DNA from: Candidatus Gastranaerophilales bacterium
GTDB taxonomy: Bacteria; Cyanobacteriota; Vampirovibrionia; Gastranaerophilales; Gastranaerophilaceae
DNA length: 18,124 nt
NCBI GenBank assembly: GCA_900769355.1
Contig: CAAGGG010000058.1
Location: 1 to 18,124 of the forward strand
Direction of reading: 5' to 3'
The first letter of the stretch is position 1. Each line of letters starts with the position of its first letter. This document shows positions 1 through 5,954 of this stretch, piece by piece. Both the position numbers and the translations under genes were made by a program. A model generated the notes under the pieces. The model ran no database searches, was not told the origin of the DNA, and was given only the letters and a program-made list of their open reading frames with translations.

Positions 1-436
1 TAACAGTCACTCCGGACTACGATCCGGAGTCTATTTATTCGACAATAGATTCTGAATAGCAAGAATATTATATGCTCGTAAAACTCGCATTAATATTCTA
101 AGCTTTCAGAATGACGACTAAAGTAATGACGATTTATGTAAAACAATTCCCGCGTAACAGTCACTCCGGACTACGATCCGGAGTCTATTTATTCGATAAT
201 AGATTCTGAATAGCAAGAATATTATATGCTCGTAAAAGCTCGCATTAATATTCTAAGCTTTCAGAATGACGACTAAAGTAATGACGATTTTTGTAAAACA
301 ATTTCCCTGTAACAGTCACTCCGGACTACGATCCGGAGTCTATTTATTCGACAATAGATTCTGAATAGCAAGAATATTATATGCTCGTAAAAACTCGCAT
401 TAATATTCTAAGCTTTCAGAATGACGACTAAAGTAG
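1..436. repeat. Tandem array of ~154 bp units made of nested inverted repeats
   Basis: Units begin at 1, 155 and 310, each with TAACAGTCACTCCGG. The third is partial and diverges after about 436. Copies differ by a few substitutions and by one base in the central loop. Each unit holds a short hairpin (ACTCCGG / CCGGAGT) and a long nested one whose outer arms are ATTCTGAA / TTCAGAAT and inner arms AGAATATTA / TAATATTCT. Read on the minus strand, the unit contains GTCGTCATTCTGA, the style of short dispersed intergenic repeat seen elsewhere here (about 2798 and 13403). There are no spacers of CRISPR type and no ORF. The window starts exactly at a unit boundary, so the array may continue upstream or an assembly may have broken there. 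Confidence 0.9.
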
Positions 437-520
437 CTACTATTATTGTTCCCGTGGGAAGCGGACTTCGTCAAAACATAAAACGTGAATATAAAGTATG
501 AACCAATATTGTTCCAGTTG

Positions 521-536
521 GCTACGTGCGTAGCAC
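521..536. repeat. Dispersed 16-base palindromic element (copy 1)
   Basis: GCTACGTGCGTAGCAC, the reverse complement of 4283-4298, next to the orphan terminator. Confidence 0.6.
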
Positions 537-567
537 AAAAAAAACCTCTATCTGAAAGATAGAGGTT
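537..567 (-). terminator. Orphan rho-independent terminator on the minus strand
   Basis: AACCTCTATCT (543-553) and AGATAGAGGTT (557-567) form a perfect 11-bp stem with a 3-base loop. The A-tract at 537-544 becomes a U-tract when read on the minus strand; on the plus strand no T-run follows. No minus-strand gene lies between it and glnA, so what it terminates is unclear: a small RNA, a decayed gene, or leftover sequence. Confidence 0.8.
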
Positions 568-969
568 GGAATTCTGTTAAGTAATTCCTCGTGTGTAGAA
601 GGTTAGTGTGTAGTAGGTAGTGTAAATAGTTTGTGTGTTATTTATCTCGTGTTTATTTAATTCGTTTTGTTTGTTCGCTTATCGCTTACATATTAATAAA
701 GTATTTTTGTTGTATATAATTGCTATATATTGTCTTTTTTGTTACATTTCTTAATCTGTTTTTAAAAAGGAAGAATATAAGTGCACTGTAGTGCTAATAT
801 CCAAAATTTGTTGTAAAAACAAGAATTTCCTATCGATAAATTTTATATCCTCCCTTTATATTATTCTTATACCCAAGTTTTTATAAAAATAACATTATTT
901 TTAGAAAAACACTCAAAACTTTACAAATCGCTTGTCGCTTGTCTTTACTTAATCTTTACATAAAAACTA

Positions 970-998
970 TTGACCTTTTTTGAAAAAAGTATTCTAAT
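970..998 (+). promoter_or_regulatory. Sigma-70-type promoter of glnA
   Basis: TTGACC (970-975), a 17-base spacer, then TCTAAT (993-998): each box matches 5 of 6 consensus bases. The predicted start near 1005 leaves a leader of about 26 bases that contains the Shine-Dalgarno AAGGAAAGAGG. Confidence 0.75.
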
Positions 999-1031
999 AA
1001 GAAAGTACAGAATAGAAGGAAAGAGGTCTAG

Positions 1032-2396
1032 ATGAAAGAATTCACTCACACAAGATTGGACAGTAAACAGTTTTCACAAGACGATATTAAAGGGTTTATT
1101 AAGGACTATAATATCAAGTTTATTAAGTTACAGTTTGTCGATATAAATGGACAGGTGAAGAATATGACTATTCCTTCACAACATATTGAAAAAGCTCTTA
1201 ACAATGAAATTATGCTTGATGGATCATCTATTAAAGGGTTTAGAAGTATTGAAACTTCTGATATGTTTTTCCACCCGGACAAAAATTCATTCCAAATTTT
1301 ACCTTGGAGAGGAAAAGACGGTACTAATTCTGCAAGATTGATTTGTGATATTTATAATGCTGACGGAACTCCGTTTGAAGGGTGTCCGAGATGTAATTTG
1401 AAACGAGTTATGAGAGAAGCCGAAAAGATGGGATTTTCGATGAATGTTGGTCCTGAGGCTGAGTTCTTCTTGTTTTCAAAAGATAAAGACGGAAATGTTA
1501 CAACTTCAACTCAGGATAGAGCAGGTTATTATGACGTAGGTCCGGAAGATTTGGGTGAAGATGTACGTTCTGACATTGTTTTGACTCTTCAAGAAATGGG
1601 CTTTGATATTGAGGCTTCTCATCACGAGGTAGCTGATGGACAGCACGAAATTGATTTTAGATATGCAGATATTTTGACAGCGGCTGATAACGTTGCAACT
1701 TTCAAGGTTGCAGTTAAGGCAATTGCCGCAAGACATAATTTACATGCTACATTTATGCCAAAACCTATTTATGGAATTAATGGCTCAGGCATGCACTGCA
1801 ATGTTTCGTTGTTTAAGGACGGAAAAAATGCGTTTTTCGATGAAAAAGCTGAGTTTCAGCTTTCAGATGTCGCAAAATATTCAATTGGCGGTATGTTGAA
1901 GCACGTAAAGAGTATTACGGCTATTTTGAACCCGACTGTAAACAGTTTTAAACGTCTTGTTCCTGGATATGAAGCACCTGTTTATTTGGCTTGGTCTTTG
2001 GCAAACAGAAGTGCTTTATTAAGAGTTCCTGCAAAACGTGGTAGCTCAACTCGTGTAGAACTCCGTTCTCCGGATCCGGCATGCAACCCGTATTTGGCAT
2101 TTGCTGCAATTTTGGAAGCTTGCTTAGACGGTGTTAGAAACAAAATAGATCCGCCTGCTCCTGTTGAAAGTAATATCTACAAACTTACAACTAAAGAACG
2201 TAAAAAACAGAGAATAGATTCGCTTCCGGGAAGTTTGGCTGAGGCATTGGAATTATTTGACAAATCGCTTGTTTCAAAGGCCGCACTTGGAGAACATATC
2301 TTCAACGAATTTTTGTCAGCAAAGACTAAGGAATGGGACGCATTCAGAACTTATGTTTCTCAATGGGAGATTGACAAATATTTAGAAAGGTATTAG
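1032..2396 (+). CDS. glnA: Glutamine synthetase, type I-alpha
   Basis: Makes glutamine from glutamate, ammonia and ATP in the cytoplasm; it is the main route of ammonium assimilation. At 454 residues it is about 10 longer at the N-terminus than the 444-residue Bacillus subtilis GlnA as I recall it, and aligns with it almost to the end. Visible motifs are LDGSS (62-66), the metal-binding GPEAEFFLF (140-148), HHEVADGQHEIDF (197-209), NGSGMHCN (250-257), the flap NSFKRLVPGYEAP (304-316) and RVELRSPDPACNPYLAF (341-357). The adenylylation-site NLYDLPPE segment of the I-beta type is absent; NIYKLTTKERKK stands there, which places it in the I-alpha class. The residue matching B. subtilis feedback Arg62 is Ser72, with an arginine one position earlier. 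It is monocistronic, with its own promoter, a good Shine-Dalgarno and a strong terminator. Confidence 0.97.
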   Translation: MKEFTHTRLDSKQFSQDDIKGFIKDYNIKFIKLQFVDINGQVKNMTIPSQHIEKALNNEIMLDGSSIKGFRSIETSDMFFHPDKNSFQILPWRGKDGTNSARLICDIYNADGTPFEGCPRCNLKRVMREAEKMGFSMNVGPEAEFFLFSKDKDGNVTTSTQDRAGYYDVGPEDLGEDVRSDIVLTLQEMGFDIEASHHEVADGQHEIDFRYADILTAADNVATFKVAVKAIAARHNLHATFMPKPIYGINGSGMHCNVSLFKDGKNAFFDEKAEFQLSDVAKYSIGGMLKHVKSITAILNPTVNSFKRLVPGYEAPVYLAWSLANRSALLRVPAKRGSSTRVELRSPDPACNPYLAFAAILEACLDGVRNKIDPPAPVESNIYKLTTKERKKQRIDSLPGSLAEALELFDKSLVSKAALGEHIFNEFLSAKTKEWDAFRTYVSQWEIDKYLERY

Positions 2397-2442
2397 AATA
2401 TAGTTGACTTAATTCAAATTATTATTAAACAGAAAAACTCCT

Positions 2443-2474
2443 AAAGAGGCTCTAATCAAGAGCCTCTTTCTTTA
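2443..2474 (+). terminator. Rho-independent terminator of glnA
   Basis: AAAGAGGCTCT (2443-2453), loop AATCA, AGAGCCTCTTT (2459-2469), then a short T-rich tail. It lies 47 bases after the glnA stop codon. Confidence 0.88.
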
Positions 2475-2486
2475 TGCGTAAACGAG

Positions 2487-2515
2487 TTGAAATTTGTTTG
2501 AAAATATGTTAGAAT
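2487..2515 (+). promoter_or_regulatory. Promoter of a truncated gene
   Basis: TTGAAA (2487-2492), a 17-base spacer, TAGAAT (2510-2515). It sits just after the glnA terminator and in front of the AAAGGA ribosome binding site (2533-2538) and ATG 2548 of a reading frame that is cut off after ten codons. Confidence 0.65.
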
Positions 2516-2547
2516 GAATACATATAGATAGAAAAGGATCTAAGAGT

Positions 2548-2598
2548 ATGGGAAAGTTTGATTTAAGAAGAGCCTTCGGGGGGGGGGCAAGCGTCTAG
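2548..2598 (+). pseudogene. 5' remnant of a gene, probably a pseudopilin, cut at a G10 tract
   Basis: Behind a full promoter and AAAGGA Shine-Dalgarno (9-base spacing) the frame reads MGKFDLRRAF, then three glycines from a run of ten G (2578-2587) and a stop at 2596-2598: 16 codons in all. The first ten residues look like the leader of a pseudopilin, where ...(K/R)AF is followed by TLAEVLITL as in the next gene. The natural reading is that the body of a pilin gene was lost or displaced at the G-run and replaced by dispersed repeats. What the sequence shows is expression signals followed by an abrupt end; the pilin identity is inference. A short leader peptide is the alternative. Confidence 0.5.
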
Positions 2599-2860
2599 AA
2601 TTCTCACCCCAACGGGGAGAGGAAGCAATCGTTAGCGAGCGATTAGCGAGTGTTACGAGTGCAGGTGAGGGGGATTTAGATGCTAAGAGATATAGAAGCG
2701 AAGATGTAGAGTCTGTTACGGGAAAAATGTATTGTCACACATTTCTCTCCAAGGGAGAGGTGGTTTCTGCTATTTTTGAAAATAGTTGCAATACATGTCA
2801 TTCTGAGGCTCTTCAGAGCCGAAAGAATCCAGCTTATTATTGTAATACAATTAAATTGAA
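2599..2860. repeat. Mosaic of short dispersed palindromic repeats
   Basis: No gene is supported. Several hairpin modules lie side by side: CTCACC (2603-2608) with GGTGAG (2664-2669), flanking CCCCAACGGGG; CTCTCC-AAG-GGAGAG (2745-2759); CTATTTT-TG-AAAATAG (2770-2785); and GTCATTCTGA followed by GGCTC-TTCA-GAGCC (2807-2820). The last resembles the GTCATTC-type repeat in the array at 1-436. An open frame upstream of the pseudopilin from 2727 only translates these modules, so I do not count it as coding. Confidence 0.65.
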
Positions 2861-2870
2861 AGGAATATCC

Positions 2871-3574
2871 ATGAACAATCTAACCGAAACGGTCTATTCA
2901 CCACTCACTACTCACAATTCACTAAAGAAATCTGCATTTACTCTCGCTGAGGTTTTAATCACCCTCGGCATCATCGGTGTTGTTGCAGCAATTACCCTTC
3001 CTTCATTAATTCAGCGTAATATTGAAAAACAACGTGTTGCACAACTTAAAAAGGCATATTCAGAACTTTCTCAAGCTTATAATCTTGCTATTGCGGAAAA
3101 TGGTTCTCCGACTGAGTGGGAAATGGGCGGAATGAATGAAGAGAAATCGCATTATATAATGGCTAATAATATGAGAAAGTTCTTAAAACTTTCAGTCGAT
3201 TGTGTTGATATGACAGCTGAGCAAACTCGGGTAAATTGTGGACATGACAATTTGTATAGTGACAATCCCTATCGATATAATAAAGATACTCGTAGACTTG
3301 TCGTTTTGAGTGATGGAACGGCGCAACTCCACCTAATCGCAACGGAGAAGATATGTTTGATATATTTATAACTCGCGATAATCTTGTTCCTGAAGGAATT
3401 GACGGAGCTTCTCACGCTTTTGAAATAGCTTGTAATAAATCGATTAAGAATCCATATCCATCTTATGGTGGCGGTAGTATGTTTGCTTGTACTGCATGGG
3501 TCTTATATAATGAAAACCAAGACTATTTACATTGTGACGACTTGAGCTGGAGTGGGAAACATAGTTGTAAATAA
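2871..3574 (+). pseudogene. Type IV pilin-like pseudopilin, frameshifted
   Basis: A class III signal is clear: KKSA then FTLAEVLITLGIIGVVAA, with cleavage expected before the Phe and Glu at +5, as for prepilin-peptidase substrates of type IV pili or type II secretion. I chose ATG 2871 because GAAAGGAA precedes it; upstream frame is repeat DNA. The first frame runs to a stop at 3369-3371, ending VVLSDGTAQLHLIATEKICLIYL. The second frame supplies the expected continuation PNRNGEDMFDIFITRDNLVP through GCTAWV-like and DYLHCDDLSW to the stop at 3574, about 70 further residues. A non-triplet deletion at roughly 3322-3334 best explains this. The leader also contains a repeat-like stretch (YSPLTTHNSL). 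Confidence is high for the family, moderate for true loss of function, since a sequencing error is possible. Confidence 0.8.
2894..2924 (+). repeat. TTCACTA-type short repeat inside the pilin leader
   Basis: CTATTCACCACTCACTACTC then ACAATTCACTA encodes the leader residues YSPLTTHNSL, between the MNNLTETV start and the conserved KKSAFTLAEV. It matches the repeat at 10082-10111 in opposite orientation. Confidence 0.55.
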
Positions 3575-3576
3575 GC

Positions 3577-3882
3577 CTACTTTGGCAAATGCTTTTGCCA
3601 ATCGGCGTCAAGTGCTTTTATAAAGCGATGTGCATCAATTACATCGTCGTAATTTATCGGCTCAGGACCTTCCTGGACTTCCAGTGGCTCGTAATTCTTT
3701 ATATCAACATTGTTTATTCCTAAAAATGCGACGCCAAAGTCTTTCCCGCAATGTTTACAAGAAAGTCCGACAACCGTAAGTCCTTCTTCTTCTCGTTTTA
3801 TAGTTATAGAATCTTCGTCAAAGCCGTTTTTGCAATGTGAACAGCATAGATTTGAGAATAATTTTTCAATTTTCTTTTTCAT
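3577..3882 (-). CDS. Small zinc-ribbon protein of unknown function
   Basis: 101 residues. Two CxxC pairs (CSHC near residues 14-17, CKHC near 42-45) separated by a short beta-rich stretch should bind one zinc, as in rubredoxin-like or zinc-ribbon folds. The C-terminal half is acidic (EPLEVQEGPEPINYDD) and ends with a predicted helix. It starts at ATG 3882 after AAAGAGAGG. There is no signal peptide or membrane segment, so it is probably cytosolic. It converges on the pseudopilin with only two bases between stop codons, and its 5' end faces the small membrane-peptide gene, so 3883-4019 is a divergent promoter region. I do not recognise a named family. Confidence 0.8.
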   Translation of the reverse strand: MKKKIEKLFSNLCCSHCKNGFDEDSITIKREEEGLTVVGLSCKHCGKDFGVAFLGINNVDIKNYEPLEVQEGPEPINYDDVIDAHRFIKALDADWQKHLPK

Positions 3883-3897
3883 AAGTCCTCTCTTTGT

Positions 3898-3903
3898 ATT
3901 ATA
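3898..3903 (-). promoter_or_regulatory. Candidate -10 box of the zinc-ribbon gene
   Basis: A perfect TATAAT on the minus strand, 15 bases before the ATG at 3882. No good -35 box is visible, so this is only a candidate. Confidence 0.4.
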
Positions 3904-3925
3904 TTACAAAATTTTTTATTAAAAA

Positions 3926-3956
3926 ATGTTAATTTTTCTTCAAGCATGGGCATAAT
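3926..3956 (+). promoter_or_regulatory. Shared upstream motif and -10 box of the 31-residue peptide gene
   Basis: ATGTTAATTTTTCTT (3926-3940) is followed by CATAAT (3951-3956). The same 15-mer with a CATAAT 20 bases on occurs upstream of the 54-residue gene (11317), and its 12-base core upstream of the 654-residue gene (5860). It may be a -35/UP element or an operator. Confidence 0.5.
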
Positions 3957-4019
3957 ATAAGTGTAGCGAATTATATATGTCGTTTCGGTTCGCTAGAGCT
4001 AACAGATAGGAGTGTTATC

Positions 4020-4115
4020 ATGGAAGCTATTAACTTAATTCTATTCGGATTTATTGTTTACACTGCGTTAATCGTAGTACCAAGCATCTGGGAAGAATTA
4101 ACTACAGAAAGCTAA
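4020..4115 (+). CDS. 31-residue single-span membrane peptide
   Basis: An ATG at 4020 follows a textbook AGGAG (4008-4012) with a 7-base spacer and opens a 31-codon frame. Residues about 5-23 (NLILFGFIVYTALIVVPSI) form one hydrophobic span, followed by the acidic tail WEELTTES. It looks like a small integral membrane protein with a short polar N-terminus. It has its own upstream motif and -10 box. I compared it from memory with small photosystem and cytochrome b6f subunits and found no match, so the function is unknown. The strong ribosome binding site and clean membrane pattern argue that it is translated. Confidence 0.65.
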   Translation: MEAINLILFGFIVYTALIVVPSIWEELTTES

Positions 4116-4156
4116 ATCCTTTCAAAATTTAAGACGTAAATGTTTGGTGAGAGTTC

Positions 4157-4266
4157 CTTTTTTCAAAAAGAAAATCGGCATGTGTGATAGTTTGAAATTT
4201 TAAAAGTGTAAGATGTACGTTAATTGAATTAACGTCTGGTTTTTCATGCCGATTTTCTTGGAAAAA
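4157..4266. repeat. Nested inverted repeat (MITE-like or convergent terminator)
   Basis: AGAAAATCGGCATG (4169-4182) and its perfect complement CATGCCGATTTTCT (4245-4258) enclose 62 bases. With a two-base indel the arms extend outward through runs of T and A to about 24 bp. Inside lies a second hairpin, ACGTTAATT-G-AATTAACGT. It sits between two convergent genes, the 31-residue peptide and trmFO. It could be a small non-autonomous insertion or a shared terminator with a long loop. Confidence 0.6.
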
Positions 4267-4282
4267 ACTGCCTAAGTGACAG

Positions 4283-4298
4283 GTGCTACGCACGTAGC
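4283..4298. repeat. Dispersed 16-base palindromic element (copy 2)
   Basis: GTGCTACGCACGTAGC here is the exact reverse complement of 521-536. Its core is GCTACG-CA-CGTAGC. Both copies are intergenic. Confidence 0.6.
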
Positions 4299-4400
4299 TC
4301 TCTAAAATAAAGCAGTAGGAAGCAGCTAAGTTTTTAGAAGTCGATAAGACGCTAAGACGATAAGTTCGTAACAAAATAATTACAAAGTCGTCATTCGTAA

Positions 4401-5708
4401 TTATGCCAAAATTCTTTCAATCGTTTCTATTGAACGTTTTGCCATTAGCTCCGCTTTGAGTTTTTTATTTTTGCGCTCTTTTTTCGGGAGTTCTATTGGT
4501 TCAACAATTCCCCAGTTTGAATTTATCGGTTGGAATTTTGCGTGATTTTCGTCGCTTATGTATTGTGTAAGCGCGCCTAGAACAGTTTCTTTGGGAAGAG
4601 TCAAAAGCTTTTCGTTATTCAATAATTTCACCATGTTTATTCCTGCAAGCATGCCTGTTGCGATTGATTCTGTGTAACCTTCCGTGCCTGTAAGTTGTCC
4701 GGCAAAGAACAAATTTGCTCTCTCGCGAGCTTGCAAGGTCGGATTAAGTACTTTCGGTGAGTTTATGAATGTATTTCTGTGCATAACGCCATATCTGATA
4801 ATGTTTACGTTTTCAAGCCCTGGAATTGATTGCAGCAACTCTTTTTGAGCACCCCATTTAAGATTTGTTTGGAAGCCTACAAGATTGTAGAGAGTTTTAG
4901 CAGAATTGTCTTGGCGCAATTGGACGACGGCATAATTTTTGTCGCCTGTGCGATTGTCGATTAGTCCTACAGGCTTCATAGGTCCAAATCTGAGAGTATC
5001 AACTCCGCGAGATGCTAAAACTTCAATCGGTAGACAGCTTTCGAAAAATTTTGCATTTTTCTCAAACTCTTTTAGTTCGATTTTAGGTGCATTTATTAAA
5101 ATGTTGTAGAAGTTTTCATATTCTTCTTTGTTCATCGGACAGTTAATATATGAAGCTTCACCCTTGTCGTAGCGGCTTGCAAAAAAAGCTTTGTCAAAGT
5201 TTATGCTGTCTTTTTCAACAATCGGAGCAATTGCATCAAAAAAATGTAAATGATCATTTTTTGTGAATTCTTTAATCGAATTTGCAAGATTTTCTGATGT
5301 TAAAGGTCCAGAGGCTATAATTGTGTAACCGTCAGGAATTTCAGTGATTTCTTCTTTTATAACGTTGATATTTTCATCATTATTAATTTTTTCTGTTACG
5401 GTTTGCGAAAATAATTCTCTGTCTATTGCGAGAGCACTCCCTGCCGGAACAGCGCAATTTCTAGCGATTTTAATAAGTTCTCCGCCCAAAAGTTCCATTT
5501 CTTTTTTTAAAAGTCCTGAAGCGTTAGAGCAATCAGCTGCTCCCAGGCTGTTTGAGCAGACAAATTCTGCAAACTTTTCTGTTTTGTGTGCCCCGGTTGT
5601 TTTTTTAGGGCGCATTTCATATAAATTTACTTTAATACCTCTTTTAGAAAGCTGTAAAGCTGCTTCTGAGCCAGCTAATCCGGCACCAATTATGTTAACT
5701 GTATCCAT
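4401..5708 (-). CDS. trmFO: Methylenetetrahydrofolate--tRNA-(uracil-5-)-methyltransferase
   Basis: Makes 5-methyluridine at position 54 of the tRNA T loop, using methylenetetrahydrofolate as carbon donor and FADH2/NAD(P)H as reductant, unlike the SAM-dependent TrmA. The 435 residues match the family length. Visible are the FAD-binding GAGLAG (8-13), YEMRP, FVCSNSLG with Cys51, FFESCLPIEVLASRG with Cys225 (the two cysteines that correspond to the catalytic pair known in TrmFO), and the C-terminal GQLTGTEGYTESIATG glycine-rich flavin-binding segment. The start ATG 5708 matches the family N-terminus, but its Shine-Dalgarno is weak. The gene stands alone, divergent from the 654-residue gene. Its folate and flavin needs overlap with those of ThyX further along. 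Confidence 0.97.
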   Translation of the reverse strand: MDTVNIIGAGLAGSEAALQLSKRGIKVNLYEMRPKKTTGAHKTEKFAEFVCSNSLGAADCSNASGLLKKEMELLGGELIKIARNCAVPAGSALAIDRELFSQTVTEKINNDENINVIKEEITEIPDGYTIIASGPLTSENLANSIKEFTKNDHLHFFDAIAPIVEKDSINFDKAFFASRYDKGEASYINCPMNKEEYENFYNILINAPKIELKEFEKNAKFFESCLPIEVLASRGVDTLRFGPMKPVGLIDNRTGDKNYAVVQLRQDNSAKTLYNLVGFQTNLKWGAQKELLQSIPGLENVNIIRYGVMHRNTFINSPKVLNPTLQARERANLFFAGQLTGTEGYTESIATGMLAGINMVKLLNNEKLLTLPKETVLGALTQYISDENHAKFQPINSNWGIVEPIELPKKERKNKKLKAELMAKRSIETIERILA

Positions 5709-5743
5709 AATTCAAGATTAACCCAGATAAAAAAAGGTGTCAA

Positions 5744-5749
5744 ATTATA
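5744..5749 (-). promoter_or_regulatory. Candidate -10 box of trmFO
   Basis: TATAAT on the minus strand, giving a leader of about 30 bases. The -35 box is poor. A second possibility is a TTGACA just downstream, which would leave almost no leader. Confidence 0.4.
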
Positions 5750-5859
5750 TTTGAATGTAGTATGTTAAGTTTTATAACGATAATTATTATATTTGTAGTA
5801 AATGACTTGCAAAAAACTTAAATATTAAGTATAATAAATACACTTAATACATTTATGCC

Positions 5860-5920
5860 TTAATTTTTCTTAAAATTTTTACAGAAAATAGCAATAAGTG
5901 TAGATTACAGGTTTTATAAT
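5860..5920 (+). promoter_or_regulatory. Upstream region of the 654-residue gene: shared 12-mer and -10 box
   Basis: TTAATTTTTCTT (5860-5871) is the motif shared with 3929 and 11320. TATAAT (5915-5920) lies 34 bases before the ATG and is the best -10 candidate. No good -35 sits at the right spacing. Confidence 0.4.
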
Positions 5921-5954
5921 ATGTGTGTAGTCATGGAAATTTTAAAGTAGGGAC

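Larger units (their letters stand above)
437..1031. other. Gene-free region upstream of glnA
   Basis: I see no convincing gene in about 590 bases. The stretch holds a 16-base palindromic element at 521-536, an orphan minus-strand terminator at 537-567, AT-rich DNA with no long frame on either strand, and the glnA promoter at 970-998. A Shine-Dalgarno-like AAGGAAG near 767-773 precedes only an 11-codon GTG frame. No glutamine-riboswitch core and no NtcA-type GTA-N8-TAC site was found by eye. Confidence 0.6.

Noticed and set aside
1..436. CRISPR array
   Set aside because: Units are ~154 bp and repeated in full, with no short repeats separated by unique spacers.
440..1031. Glutamine riboswitch or NtcA operator before glnA
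   Set aside because: No matching conserved core or GTA-N8-TAC spacing was found by eye.
2727..2870. N-terminal extension of the pilin frame
   Set aside because: It translates dispersed repeats, while ATG 2871 has a proper Shine-Dalgarno and gives a short leader.
4020..4115. Leftover small photosystem or cytochrome b6f subunit
   Set aside because: Remembered sequences of Psb, Psa and Pet small subunits do not match beyond being single-span peptides.
5344..5721. 125-codon plus-strand frame opposite trmFO
   Set aside because: It is the antisense shadow of a well-supported enzyme and has no ribosome binding site.
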